The notes below the pieces were generated by a model that was given only the letters and a program-made list of their open reading frames with translations, ran no database searches and had not been told where the DNA came from. The position numbers and the translations under genes are program-made. A DNA stretch of 31,004 nt from JADFUS01 sp036653215 (GTDB taxonomy: Bacteria > Bacteroidota > Bacteroidia > Bacteroidales > Rikenellaceae): the NCBI GenBank assembly GCA_036653215.1, contig JAVVUK010000009.1:1-31004 (forward strand), in the 5' to 3' direction. Numbering within the stretch: the stretch's first letter is position 1; the number at the start of each line of letters is the position of its first letter. Of this stretch, positions 1-7,836 are shown in pieces.

Positions 1-115
1 GTCATATCAAAATATAGACAGAAATGGTAAGAAAATTATCTATCCAATTCCTGCACGTGAGATTAACGTTATTAATGCTACAGGTACTATCATTGAACAA
101 TATGACAGATGGTAA
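1..115 (+). CDS. C-terminal end of a probable SusD/RagB-family outer-membrane lipoprotein (partial)
   Basis: An open frame enters from the left edge (first full codon at base 2) and stops with TAA at 113-115. The 37 visible residues include YPIPAREINVIN and end in EQYDRW. A 'PIP-x-x-E-I' segment close to the C-terminus is typical of SusD/RagB glycan-binding lipoproteins, which pair with SusC-type TonB-dependent channels on the cell surface. Only the tail is visible, so neither the lipobox nor the TPR-like core can be checked. A strong terminator follows 21 bases after the stop, so this is the last gene of its unit. The family call is an inference from a short motif. Confidence 0.5.
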   Translation, partial: SYQNIDRNGKKIIYPIPAREINVINATGTIIEQYDRW

Positions 116-136
116 TTATAAATTAATTTAGTTATT

Positions 137-177
137 GAATGAGGGACGGTTTGTTTTAACCGCCCCTCATTCTTTTT
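137..177 (+). terminator. Rho-independent terminator after the SusD-like gene
   Basis: The arms GAATGAGGG and CCCTCATTC enclose an inner CGGTT/AACCG stem, with one A-C mismatch between the two stems and a TGTTTT loop. Five T residues follow. It separates the upstream unit from the ferredoxin gene. Confidence 0.9.
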
Positions 178-190
178 GTATAGATATTTT

Positions 191-220
191 TTGTTATTAT
201 AAATAAACTGTCTATATTTG
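191..220 (+). promoter_or_regulatory. Bacteroidetes-type promoter for the ferredoxin gene
   Basis: TTG at 191-193 and TATATTTG at 213-220 match the -33 and -7 (TAnnTTTG) elements with a 19-nt spacer. Transcription would start near 224, giving a leader of about 30 nt before the ATG at 255. Confidence 0.75.
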
Positions 221-254
221 CACTAATAATTATTAACCTTTTAAAATCAAAAAA

Positions 255-422
255 ATGGCTTACGTTATAACCGAAGATTGTGTTGCTTGTGGAACTTGTA
301 TAAGCGAATGTCCTGTTGAAGCAATATCTGAAGGGGACATTTATTCTATTGATCCAGCTATATGTTTAGAGTGTGGTACTTGTGCTGATGTGTGTCCTTC
401 TGGCGCTATCAAATTAGGATAA
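255..422 (+). CDS. Small 2[4Fe-4S] ferredoxin
   Basis: This 55-residue protein begins MAYVITEDCVACGTC. It carries two classical C-x2-C-x2-C-x3-CP motifs at Cys9/12/15/19 and Cys37/40/43/47, so it should bind two [4Fe-4S] clusters as a soluble low-potential electron carrier. Length and Cys spacing are those of clostridial-type bacterial ferredoxins, which serve pyruvate:ferredoxin oxidoreductase and the Rnf complex. The gene has its own promoter (191-220) and terminator (440-475), so it looks monocistronic. A functional link to the Rnf cluster about 8 kb downstream is plausible biochemically but is inferred only. Confidence 0.95.
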   Translation: MAYVITEDCVACGTCISECPVEAISEGDIYSIDPAICLECGTCADVCPSGAIKLG

Positions 423-439
423 TCAATCTTCTTATAAAA

Positions 440-475
440 AATAAGGAGTGGCATTTTGCTACTCCTTATTTTTTT
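440..475 (+). terminator. Rho-independent terminator after the ferredoxin gene
   Basis: AATAAGGAGT and ACTCCTTATT form the stem around a short GC-containing loop (GGCATTTTGCT), followed by a run of seven T. The T-tract ends only a few bases before the -7 box of the next gene at 481. Confidence 0.9.
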
Positions 476-488
476 ATTCATATCTTTG
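456..488 (+). promoter_or_regulatory. Candidate promoter for nadK, overlapping the preceding terminator
   Basis: TATCTTTG at 481-488 matches the TAnnTTTG -7 box. A TTG at 456-458 lies 22 nt upstream, slightly longer than the usual spacer, and sits inside the loop of the terminator. The expected start site near 492 leaves a leader of only about 10-16 nt. Confidence 0.6.
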
Positions 489-501
489 TGTAAGATAAAT
501 A

Positions 502-1359
502 ATGCTTATGCAGATTGCCATATATACAAGAGGGTCTGAATATCTTTCAGACGAGGAACTTAGAGCTTGGCTCTCAATCGCTGCTCAAAAAGGGGTAGGG
601 GTTGTTTTTAATGAAACATTTGCCTCAGAGGCTCGAAAAAGAGGATTTGGAAATATAGTTTCTTATTCTTCGGCGGCGGAGCTTCCTGTGTCCACTTCTT
701 TGGTTGTGAGTTATGGCGGAGATGGGACGTTGCTTAAGTGTGCCGGTATGCTTTCCGATAGGGATATTCCTATAATGGGTGTAAATAGTGGCAGACTTGG
801 TTTTCTTGCTAATGTGCAACGGCAAGATGTTTGTGACATCTTCAATAAGATAGAAGGTGGCGACTACATAATAGATAGTCGTAGTGTTATTGTGGCTGAG
901 GGTTTAGGTGTCGCTTTGAATGAATTTACAATTCAAAGAGAAGGGCTTCATATGGTTAATATAAAGATTAGAATTAACTCTGAAGAGGTTGCCGAATATC
1001 AAGCCGATGGGCTTGTTGTTGCTACTCCGACCGGTTCGACTGCTTATGCGATGAGTCTTGGTGGTCCTATTGTCGCTCCTACTTGTGACTGCATGGTGAT
1101 ACTTCCTATTGCCCCACACAACCTTACGATACGTCCTTTGGTTGTCGATGGCTCTGCAACGATTGAAGTATCGGCAATAAGACGTGCTGGTAAGCTTATT
1201 GCCACCTTAGACAATGAGGCTTTCGATATAGAAAACGGTGATACCTTTATTATTAAGCGTCAAAAGGATAAAGTTAAAATAGCGGAGGCGAGTGATAACT
1301 CTTTTTATAAGACGATACGCAATAAATTGATGTGGGGAATCGATAGTAGAAAGAAGTAG
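502..1359 (+). CDS. nadK: NAD kinase
   Basis: Phosphorylates NAD to NADP in the cytoplasm. Family motifs are visible in order: GGDGTLLK (about residues 72-79, the phosphate-binding GGDG loop), an Asn-Glu pair at 140-141, and DGLVVATPTGSTAYAMSLGG (169-188). IAPHNLTIRPLV follows at about 203-214. The length of 285 residues is normal for the family. Two starts are possible: ATG at 502 (MLMQIAIY) or ATG at 508 (MQIAIY). The second fits the usual NadK N-terminus, which begins directly with the first beta strand. The gene lies just upstream of the uppS-bamA-skp block but has its own candidate promoter. The adjacent -7 box makes either start close to leaderless. Confidence 0.96.
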   Translation: MLMQIAIYTRGSEYLSDEELRAWLSIAAQKGVGVVFNETFASEARKRGFGNIVSYSSAAELPVSTSLVVSYGGDGTLLKCAGMLSDRDIPIMGVNSGRLGFLANVQRQDVCDIFNKIEGGDYIIDSRSVIVAEGLGVALNEFTIQREGLHMVNIKIRINSEEVAEYQADGLVVATPTGSTAYAMSLGGPIVAPTCDCMVILPIAPHNLTIRPLVVDGSATIEVSAIRRAGKLIATLDNEAFDIENGDTFIIKRQKDKVKIAEASDNSFYKTIRNKLMWGIDSRKK

Positions 1360-1383
1360 TCATTTTGCAGTTTAAACGTTTAT

Positions 1384-1416
1384 TTGTATGATTGATTAAA
1401 TAATTATTTATCTTTG
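1384..1416 (+). promoter_or_regulatory. Candidate promoter for the uppS-bamA-skp block
   Basis: TATCTTTG at 1409-1416 matches the -7 consensus, and TTG at 1384-1386 lies 22 nt upstream. Only 8 nt separate the -7 box from the uppS ATG, so the predicted leader is about 4-5 nt. Confidence 0.6.
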
Positions 1417-1424
1417 TAGCTCAT

Positions 1425-2156
1425 ATGGCGGATAAAAAGAATAGTGTACCACAACATATAGCAATAATAATGGACGGTAACGGTCGTTGGGCTAATGAGC
1501 GTGGTAACGAAAGATTGTATGGTCATTACAATGCTGTGCCGGCGGTTAAAGATGTTATCAAAGGCTCGGTAGAAGCAGGCGTTAAGGTGCTTACTCTATA
1601 TGCTTTTTCCACTGAAAATTGGGGTCGCCCAAAGGATGAAGTGGATGGCTTGATGGAGCTCTTTTGTAAGACTTTGGCTGGTGAGATAGATGAGCTTTGT
1701 GCCAATGGGGTACAACTCCGCTATATAGGCGATTTTTCTCGTTTGAGTGATAGTGTAAGGGCTGTTATGGATGATACCGTTGAGCGTACTTCTAAAAATA
1801 GTAAGCTCATTGTCATTGTTGCTCTAAGTTATAGTTCACGAGACGAAATTAGAGATATGGTGGAATGTGTATCACGTAAAGTGCTCTCTGGTGATCTATC
1901 GGCAGATGAGATAGACGACAACATAATTAGAGAAAACTTATATGAGAGTGATATTCCAGACCCGGATCTTCTTATTCGCACAAGTGGGGAACAACGTATA
2001 AGTAATTTTCTGTTGTGGCAGATGGCGTATACAGAGTTATATTTTACAGAGGTGTTATGGCCTGATTTTAGAAAGGAACACCTATTTGAAGCAATAGAGG
2101 AGTATGCTAAACGTAATCGACGATATGGATTGGTCGATAATACAGATGAAATTTAA
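1425..2156 (+). CDS. uppS: Undecaprenyl diphosphate synthase (cis-prenyltransferase)
   Basis: Condenses isopentenyl diphosphate units onto farnesyl diphosphate to make the C55 carrier used for peptidoglycan, O-antigen and capsule. The family signature HIAIIMDGNGRWA starts at residue 11, with the catalytic Asp at 17. STENWGRPKDEV follows, and RTSGEQRISNFLLWQ lies in the C-terminal region. At 243 residues it is full length. The segment that is NYGGR in E. coli reads SYSSR here, which I take as a lineage variant rather than a defect because the other active-site motifs are intact. The stop codon shares one base with the bamA start (TAATG), which suggests translational coupling. Confidence 0.97.
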   Translation: MADKKNSVPQHIAIIMDGNGRWANERGNERLYGHYNAVPAVKDVIKGSVEAGVKVLTLYAFSTENWGRPKDEVDGLMELFCKTLAGEIDELCANGVQLRYIGDFSRLSDSVRAVMDDTVERTSKNSKLIVIVALSYSSRDEIRDMVECVSRKVLSGDLSADEIDDNIIRENLYESDIPDPDLLIRTSGEQRISNFLLWQMAYTELYFTEVLWPDFRKEHLFEAIEEYAKRNRRYGLVDNTDEI

Positions 2157-4693
2157 TGAGAATTAAAAACGCACTTATATATATAGCATTGTTTGTCATG
2201 TCTTATGGCTATACTTTTGCCGGAGGTAAATCGCAAGTTGCGGATACGCTCTTCATGACAGATTATCTAACTCCTAAAACATATATCCTTAAGGATGTAA
2301 CTGTTTCGGGTGTCAATTTCGTGAACCCGAACCTTATCATACAGTCTATTGGTGTGGCTAAAGGTGATACTATTGAGTTGCCTGGTGCTTATGTCACAAA
2401 TGCGATACAAAAGTTGTGGAGTCAAAACTTCTATTCAGATGTAAAGGCTTATGTCACTGTCGATCAAGACTCTGCATATCTTGAGTTTGCCCTAAAAGAA
2501 CGTCCTCGTGTTTCGCAATGGAGAATAGATGGGGTCTCTGCTCCGCAACGTAAAAAGTTGCTTGACGACATCTTAAAGCTCAAAAAACACTCTGAACTTT
2601 CCGATTATACAATACAAAATAACATAAATGCCATTAAAAAGTTTTATATCGAAAAGGGCTTTTTAAATGTGGATGTAACTACCGAACAACATAATGATAC
2701 CATTACGGTAAATAATACAAACTTTGTCATTCTTACTTTTAACGTAGATACTAAAGATAAAGTTCGTATTAAAGAGGTCATCTTTGAGGGTAATAAAAAC
2801 TTATCGTCTGAGAAGTTGAAGAAATCTATGAAGGGTACACGTGAGAAGACTCTTGTGAACCTTTTCAAATCGTCTAAGTTTAAACGAGATAAGTATGATG
2901 AGGATAAAAAACTCCTTATCGACTATATGAACTCTAAGGGTTATCGTAACGCCTCTTTCCTTTCAGACTCACTCTATTTCCTAACACCAAATAGGGTAGG
3001 GTTAAAGATAAAAATATTTGAGGGCGATAAATATTACTATCGAGACATCACGTGGACTGGTAACGTAAAATATACAAAAGACCAACTAAACAAACTCCTT
3101 AACATTCGTAAAGGAGAAGTATACGATAAAAAGACAATGAATAACCGTCTCGGTCTTGATGGAGAGTCTGTTATGAAAGGAGAGGTCAATGTGTCGTCTA
3201 TATACAAAGACGATGGACACCTTGCTTTTCACATAGAACCAGTAGAAACGGTGATCGCTGGTGATTCGATAGATATAGATATTCGTCTTTCTGAGGGTAA
3301 GCAATATCGTGTTAACGACGTTCGTCTTTCGGGAAATACGCACACTAACGACCGAGTTATTCGACGTGAGTTAGATACTCGTCCTGGTGAGCTTTATAGT
3401 CAAGCCTTAATAGTAAACTCCCTTAGACGTATCAGTTCTATGGGGCACTTTACAGATAAGATAATCCCAGATATTCAACCTATCTCAGACCGATTAGTAG
3501 ATGTTAAATTTGTCGTTGAGGAGCGTCCGTCAGACCAACTTGAGCTTTCCGGAGGTTGGGGTGCTGGTACATTTGTTGCCTCTGTCGGAATTACATTTAA
3601 CAACGTGGCTTTGCGTAACTTCTTCAAAAAAGATGCGTGGAGACCATACCCTGCTGGGGATAACCAAAAGTTAAGTCTTCGTTTTCAGACCAATGGTACA
3701 TACTACCGTTCTTTCCAATTTAGCTTTCTTGAGCCTTGGTTAGGGGGACATAAGCCAAATTCATTGAATATATCGGCATACTATTCTAATCAATCTAATG
3801 CCTATTATGCTTTCCAAAAGCCAACAGCTCACTTTGGTACTGTGGGGGTCTCTGCTTCTCTTGGTAAACGTCTTGAGTGGCCTGATCCGTTCTTTGTGTT
3901 GCAAGGTTCTATAAACTACCAATCTTATATCCTTGATAACTGGAATAACTTCATTATTAAAGATGGACATTCTAATATAATAAGTCTAACAGCTCAACTA
4001 TCTCGTAACTCTGTGGATCACCCGATATACCCACGTTCGGGTTCTGAATTTATGTTAAGAGGAACCTTTACCCCTCCATATTCTGCTTTTAGGTCTAAAG
4101 ATTATTATGACAACCCTAAACATACAGAAGAAGATTTTTATAGATTTATAGAATTTTATAAAATTGAAGCAGGGCTGAAATATTACTTCCCTATGATGAA
4201 AGACGATAAGTTAGTTTTGATGGTGAGGGCAGACATGGGTTATTTAGGACACTATAAAAATAATAAATATACTATGTCTCCGTTTGAAGGATATAGCATG
4301 GGTGGTGATGGCGTTTCCGGATATGACGTATATGGTGTTACAGATATAGGACTTAGAGGATATGAAGACAACTCTTTGACTCCTTATTCGAACTCTGGAG
4401 GAAGACAGGCGCAGGCATATACAAAATATACTGTTGAGCTTCGTTATCCATTTGTGCAAACAGGTGCCACAACTGTATTTGGTCTTATCTTTGCAGAAGG
4501 AGGTAATGCTTATGACAATTGGAGAACCTTTAATCCTTTTGACTTGAAAAAGTCGTTGGGTGCTGGTGTTAGGCTATTCCTACCTATGGTCGGGATGCTC
4601 GGTATCGATTGGGGGTATGGGTTTGACTCTCCACGTCCCGGAGCTTCTAAAGGGGGTAGCAACATACACTTTATCATAGGACAACAATTTTAA
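2156..4693 (+). CDS. bamA: Outer-membrane protein assembly factor BamA (Omp85 family)
   Basis: Central component of the machine that folds and inserts beta-barrel proteins in the outer membrane. A signal peptide (about residues 1-22, ending SYGYTFA) precedes a periplasmic region of POTRA-type repeats. These begin near residue 42 with 'YILKDVTVSGVNFVN' and are recognisable by recurring 'v-(f/l)-x-G-n' strands at about 200, 300 and 390. The C-terminal half is a barrel ending in IIGQQF, with the terminal Phe expected of outer-membrane proteins. The Omp85 L6-loop motif appears as LRGYEDNS at about 733-740. Length (845) fits BamA. Its position after uppS and before two Skp-like genes is the conserved Bacteroidetes arrangement and supports BamA over TamA. 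Confidence 0.95.
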   Translation: MRIKNALIYIALFVMSYGYTFAGGKSQVADTLFMTDYLTPKTYILKDVTVSGVNFVNPNLIIQSIGVAKGDTIELPGAYVTNAIQKLWSQNFYSDVKAYVTVDQDSAYLEFALKERPRVSQWRIDGVSAPQRKKLLDDILKLKKHSELSDYTIQNNINAIKKFYIEKGFLNVDVTTEQHNDTITVNNTNFVILTFNVDTKDKVRIKEVIFEGNKNLSSEKLKKSMKGTREKTLVNLFKSSKFKRDKYDEDKKLLIDYMNSKGYRNASFLSDSLYFLTPNRVGLKIKIFEGDKYYYRDITWTGNVKYTKDQLNKLLNIRKGEVYDKKTMNNRLGLDGESVMKGEVNVSSIYKDDGHLAFHIEPVETVIAGDSIDIDIRLSEGKQYRVNDVRLSGNTHTNDRVIRRELDTRPGELYSQALIVNSLRRISSMGHFTDKIIPDIQPISDRLVDVKFVVEERPSDQLELSGGWGAGTFVASVGITFNNVALRNFFKKDAWRPYPAGDNQKLSLRFQTNGTYYRSFQFSFLEPWLGGHKPNSLNISAYYSNQSNAYYAFQKPTAHFGTVGVSASLGKRLEWPDPFFVLQGSINYQSYILDNWNNFIIKDGHSNIISLTAQLSRNSVDHPIYPRSGSEFMLRGTFTPPYSAFRSKDYYDNPKHTEEDFYRFIEFYKIEAGLKYYFPMMKDDKLVLMVRADMGYLGHYKNNKYTMSPFEGYSMGGDGVSGYDVYGVTDIGLRGYEDNSLTPYSNSGGRQAQAYTKYTVELRYPFVQTGATTVFGLIFAEGGNAYDNWRTFNPFDLKKSLGAGVRLFLPMVGMLGIDWGYGFDSPRPGASKGGSNIHFIIGQQF

Positions 4694-4703
4694 AGACATA
4701 CGT

Positions 4704-5210
4704 ATGAAAAAACTATTTATCATCTTAGCAGTAATGTTTTGTGCTTCGACAGCGTCAGCACAGAAATATGGTTACATTTACAGTAAAAAAGTTTTTGATG
4801 TGATGCCTCAATATAATAGTGCGGTAAAAGAAATAGATTCTTTTGCCAAGCTTAACAGAGAGATCGTTGATAAAAAAATAAAAGAGGTTTCTGTTATGTA
4901 TAACGAATATCAACAATATGCCTCTCAGATGACTAATGCAGACCAAGTTAGATACCGTGATCTTATCGTTAAGAAGGAAAAAGAAGCAAACGATTATGAG
5001 AAAAGTGTCTTTGGCGCAAGTGGCACGTTGGAAGCTAAGCAAAAAGAGATGATGTCGCCTATCGAAAAGATGGTTTTAGATGCCGTTACAAAAATTGCTA
5101 ACGAGGGAGGGTATGAGATGATATTCGACCTTTCTCTTGTGAAAGTTACCATATTCCAATCAGAAAAATGTGACCTTACAGATAAAGTCATCAAGTTGTT
5201 AGGATATTAA
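4704..5210 (+). CDS. OmpH/Skp-family periplasmic chaperone, first copy
   Basis: A 168-residue secreted protein with a clear signal peptide cleaved after ASTASA (residue about 19). The central part (about 40-120) is rich in Lys, Glu and Gln and reads as the coiled-coil 'tentacles' of Skp. The C-terminal SPIEKMVLDAVTKIANEGGY segment is the conserved OmpH helix, followed by a strand. Skp holds unfolded outer-membrane proteins in the periplasm and hands them to BamA, whose gene ends only 10 bases upstream. It differs clearly from the next gene in sequence, so the two are an old duplication rather than a recent one. Confidence 0.9.
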   Translation: MKKLFIILAVMFCASTASAQKYGYIYSKKVFDVMPQYNSAVKEIDSFAKLNREIVDKKIKEVSVMYNEYQQYASQMTNADQVRYRDLIVKKEKEANDYEKSVFGASGTLEAKQKEMMSPIEKMVLDAVTKIANEGGYEMIFDLSLVKVTIFQSEKCDLTDKVIKLLGY

Positions 5211-5242
5211 TAAAGAAATAATAATAAATAATAAAATAAACA

Positions 5243-5800
5243 ATGAAAAAAATCTTATTCGTTGCCATATTATCGGCGTTTGCCCTTACTGCATCGGCAC
5301 AAAACACAAAAATGGGACGTGTAAACGCTTCCGAAATTATTATGCTTATGCCGGAAACAGAAACGGCACAAAAAGAGATAGATAACTATCAAAAAGAGCT
5401 AAATACTCAAATTGCCACTATGCGTGACGAGTATGGAAAAAAAGCAAGAGAATATCAAGAAAAGTCAGCTTCTTCAACCGCTCTAATTCGTCAACAAATG
5501 GAGAAGGATATTTATGATCTTCAAACAAAAATAGAAAACTTCACCCAAGCGGCTCAAGCAGATACACAAGATGCTTTTGAACGTCTTATGAGTCCTATTC
5601 GTACAAAGGTGCTTGAAGCGGTTACCAAAATTGCAAAAGCAAACTCTATTACTGCCGTTGTTGATTCGTCACAACCTCCATTTATATATATGGATGAAAC
5701 TGTGATTTTCGATATGACACCTGCCGTTAAGAAGGTGCTTCAACTTGAAGGACGTAAACTCCCTGAAGCTCCTGCAACTCCAGCAACACCAGCAAAATAA
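5243..5800 (+). CDS. OmpH/Skp-family periplasmic chaperone, second copy
   Basis: A 185-residue secreted protein with a signal peptide ending LTASAQ at about residue 20. It has an OmpH-type beginning (MGRVNASEIIMLMPE), a long charged coiled coil at about 45-115, and the conserved MSPIRTKVLEAVTKIAKAN helix. The tail is a short Pro/Ala-rich extension (PEAPATPATPAK) that the first copy lacks. It is the last gene of the uppS-bamA-skp-skp block, and a terminator follows at 5822. The tail is probably a flexible periplasmic linker without enzymatic function, which is an inference from composition only. Confidence 0.9.
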   Translation: MKKILFVAILSAFALTASAQNTKMGRVNASEIIMLMPETETAQKEIDNYQKELNTQIATMRDEYGKKAREYQEKSASSTALIRQQMEKDIYDLQTKIENFTQAAQADTQDAFERLMSPIRTKVLEAVTKIAKANSITAVVDSSQPPFIYMDETVIFDMTPAVKKVLQLEGRKLPEAPATPATPAK

Positions 5801-5821
5801 AGATAAAACAAATATTATAAC

Positions 5822-5860
5822 GGTCTGTATGAAAAGCAATTTTTATACAGACCTTTTTTT
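5822..5860 (+). terminator. Rho-independent terminator after the second skp gene
   Basis: A nine-base perfect stem GGTCTGTAT/ATACAGACC (5822-5830 and 5845-5853) is followed by seven T. The loop is A/T-rich. Confidence 0.92.
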
Positions 5861-5895
5861 ATGATACTCGGCATATTATTTGAGTTGATGAGTGC

Positions 5896-6813
5896 ATGGC
5901 GTATGGCACTCTAAAAAAATCGCATATAGCACTTATATTCTCTAATGCTCTCTATGGGCTAAACTTCGTGTTTTATGGCTCTATAATTGGTCATTACCTT
6001 ACCTTTGAACAGCTGTTTACATTAAGGGTGTTGTTTACAGCTCTTTTTTTTATGCCATTCATAATCTCAAGAAGTCTATATATAGTAAAGGCTAAAAACT
6101 TTTGGCGTATAGCTTTTGTGGCTATGCTTATGATCTTTGGAAAACAATATTTCTTACTTTGGGGAATGGGTTATATAACCCCTATCGACTCTTCTATTGT
6201 CTTCTCCTTTGGTCCTATTATAACTCTTATCTTCGCTGGGGTGTTACAGAAATCTCATTTCAGTATTCTTAAAATTATAGCCCTAACAATGGGGGTGGTG
6301 GGCTCGTTGCTTCTTCTTTTTTTCAACAATACGCCACAGGAAGGTGCCACTATATTTGGATATGTATTAATACTTGTGAGTACCATATCTATGGCTATAA
6401 ATACAACTCTCATAAAACCAGTACTTCAAGATATGGGTACATTGAAAGTTATGGGGTGGTATTATGTCTTCGCTGCTGTTATCGTTGCGCCTCTTTTTTG
6501 GCATGACATCAAAGCCATAGACGTGGGATCGTTGCCTTGTGATGTGTTATGGCAGATCGCCTATATTGTTATTTTAGGTACTGCTCTTCCAAGTTATCTG
6601 CTCTATTATGCTACCGAACGAACCACATCGGTGCATACGGCACTTTATTGTTATATTCAACCTTTTGTTACAACATTGGTTGTTATGTTATTTTATCATC
6701 AGCCGTTATCACGAATTATGATGGTCGCACTATCCGTTATTTTCGTATCTATAATAATAGAAATAATAGTTTATAAAAGGGGTAAGCTCAAAAATCGACC
6801 CTTAAAAGTATAA
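5896..6813 (+). CDS. EamA-family (drug/metabolite exporter-type) membrane transporter
   Basis: A 305-residue, very hydrophobic protein with about ten predicted membrane helices in two similar halves, as in the EamA (DMT/RhaT-like) superfamily. The first half starts near HIALIFSNALYGLNFVFYGS. The second half starts after the short hydrophilic stretch FNNTPQEGA (about residue 145), and the protein ends in a basic tail (YKRGKLKNRPLKV). Members export amino acids, nucleosides or other small metabolites; the substrate cannot be read from sequence. It sits alone between a terminator and the next promoter. The ATG at 5896 gives an N-terminus that reaches the first helix after about ten residues, which is normal. 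No good -7 box was seen; ATTATTTG at 5875-5882 is only a partial match. Confidence 0.88.
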   Translation: MAYGTLKKSHIALIFSNALYGLNFVFYGSIIGHYLTFEQLFTLRVLFTALFFMPFIISRSLYIVKAKNFWRIAFVAMLMIFGKQYFLLWGMGYITPIDSSIVFSFGPIITLIFAGVLQKSHFSILKIIALTMGVVGSLLLLFFNNTPQEGATIFGYVLILVSTISMAINTTLIKPVLQDMGTLKVMGWYYVFAAVIVAPLFWHDIKAIDVGSLPCDVLWQIAYIVILGTALPSYLLYYATERTTSVHTALYCYIQPFVTTLVVMLFYHQPLSRIMMVALSVIFVSIIIEIIVYKRGKLKNRPLKV

Positions 6814-6831
6814 TGTTTTTGATTTATTAAG

Positions 6832-6839
6832 TATCTTTG
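6832..6839 (+). promoter_or_regulatory. -7 promoter box directly before the Cys-rich membrane protein gene
   Basis: TATCTTTG matches TAnnTTTG exactly and ends 6 nt before the ATG at 6846, so the predicted leader is about 2-3 nt. No -33 TTTG lies at the right distance. The TTG inside this box is not a credible start codon. Confidence 0.55.
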
Positions 6840-6845
6840 CAGATT

Positions 6846-7097
6846 ATGAATAGTATTTTATTGACTTTAATCATCGCTTTAGGGGTCGTTGCTTTTATGT
6901 TCGTGGGTTTAGCTATTACACGTATCGTGAAAGGGAAAGATCTACAAAGTGATGTTGGAAATAACGATCACATGAAAGATGAAGGTATCATCTGTGCCTC
7001 AAAGCAATTTAGGGCTGAAGAAGCCGCTCTTTCTTGTGATAAGGATGTCCCATGCAGCAGCGATTGTGGCACTTGTAACACAAAGATAGAAAAATAA
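6846..7097 (+). CDS. Small single-helix membrane protein with Cys-rich cytoplasmic tail, function unknown
   Basis: This is an 83-residue protein from the ATG at 6846. An in-frame TTG at 6837 lies inside the -7 box and is rejected as start. Residues 3-28 form one membrane helix, followed by a basic stop (RIVKGK). The rest is a hydrophilic tail with five cysteines at 50, 64, 70, 74 and 77; the last three are spaced C-x3-C-x2-C. The positive-inside rule puts the tail in the cytoplasm. Such a tail could bind a metal or Fe-S cluster or act as a thiol switch, but no family was recognised with confidence; FeoB-associated Cys-rich proteins are superficially similar. Its stop shares one base with the rsmE start, and the RseC/Rnf genes follow on the same strand, which hints at a redox role. 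Confidence 0.75.
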   Translation: MNSILLTLIIALGVVAFMFVGLAITRIVKGKDLQSDVGNNDHMKDEGIICASKQFRAEEAALSCDKDVPCSSDCGTCNTKIEK

Positions 7098-7801
7098 TGC
7101 AGCTTTTTTATTGTAAGGATATATGTGGTAAAATATATACTCTCCCCAAAGAAGAGTCGGCTCATTGCATACGTGTGTTACGTAAAACTGTGGGTGAGAA
7201 GATTGATATAATAGATGGTAAAGGAGGGCTTTTTGAGGCTGTAATAATAGACGATAATAGTTCAAAATGTGTGGTGGAGGTCGTCTCCCAGAAAAGCGGT
7301 GTCGAGGCTTTACCATATGAACTTCATATAGCTATTGCTCCAACAAAAAATATAGATCGATTAGAGTGGTTTCTGGAAAAGAGTACTGAAATAGGCATTT
7401 TCGAGATCTCTCTTTTGCTTTGTGACCACTCGGAACGTAAAATGGTAAAGCAGGATAGGGCTGAAAAAGTTGTCGTCAGTGCTGTGAAACAGTCGCTTAA
7501 AACATATGTGCCGCAGCTTAACGAGATGGTCTCATTTTCCGATTTTATGAAACGTGATTTTGGCGATATGCCTCGTTTTATTGCCCATTGTGATAATGCC
7601 TTTGAAAGGACACATCTTAAAAAAGTGGTCGGTGATAGAGCGTTGGTGCTTATTGGTCCGGAGGGCGATTTTTCGCCTCGTGAAATAGAAACGGCTCTTG
7701 AGAAAGGATTTGTGTCTATATCATTAGGAGATAGTCGTTTACGAACAGAAACAGCGGCTTTATATGCTACCTCTATTATTTCTATTGCCACAGTAAAATA
7801 A
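7097..7801 (+). CDS. rsmE: 16S rRNA (uracil-1498-N3)-methyltransferase
   Basis: SAM-dependent enzyme that methylates N3 of U1498 in 16S rRNA. It has an N-terminal PUA-like part containing HCIRVLRK (about 23-30) and a SPOUT knot domain. The knot carries GPEGDFSPREIE (187-198) and SLGDSRLRTETAALYA (209-224), the signature of the RsmE family. At 234 residues it is full length. It starts with the ATG that overlaps the stop of the Cys-rich membrane protein by one base (TAATG), indicating co-translation. It is followed 35 nt later by rseC. Presence of an rRNA methylase in a redox run is probably operon convenience rather than function. Confidence 0.96.
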   Translation: MQLFYCKDICGKIYTLPKEESAHCIRVLRKTVGEKIDIIDGKGGLFEAVIIDDNSSKCVVEVVSQKSGVEALPYELHIAIAPTKNIDRLEWFLEKSTEIGIFEISLLLCDHSERKMVKQDRAEKVVVSAVKQSLKTYVPQLNEMVSFSDFMKRDFGDMPRFIAHCDNAFERTHLKKVVGDRALVLIGPEGDFSPREIETALEKGFVSISLGDSRLRTETAALYATSIISIATVK

Positions 7802-7836
7802 AAGTAGTAAATTGCACCCTATTTAAAAACTGGTAA

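Noticed and set aside
1830..1850. SYSSR in UppS in place of the usual NYGGR as a loss-of-function change
   Set aside because: All other active-site motifs and the full length are intact and the gene is in its conserved operon, so lineage variation is the simpler reading.
2644..4459. Several 69-85 residue antisense frames inside bamA
   Set aside because: They show no domain, start signal or independent promoter, and bamA coding on the plus strand explains the composition.
4704..5800. The two skp-like genes as one gene split by a frameshift
   Set aside because: Each has its own signal peptide, coiled coil and OmpH C-terminal helix, so they are complete paralogues.
5875..5882. -7 box ATTATTTG before the EamA gene
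   Set aside because: The TA of TAnnTTTG is missing and no -33 element accompanies it. It is too weak to list as a promoter.
6837..6845. TTG start for the Cys-rich membrane protein
   Set aside because: The TTG is part of the -7 box TATCTTTG, so it would precede or coincide with the transcription start. ATG at 6846 also gives the better N-terminus.
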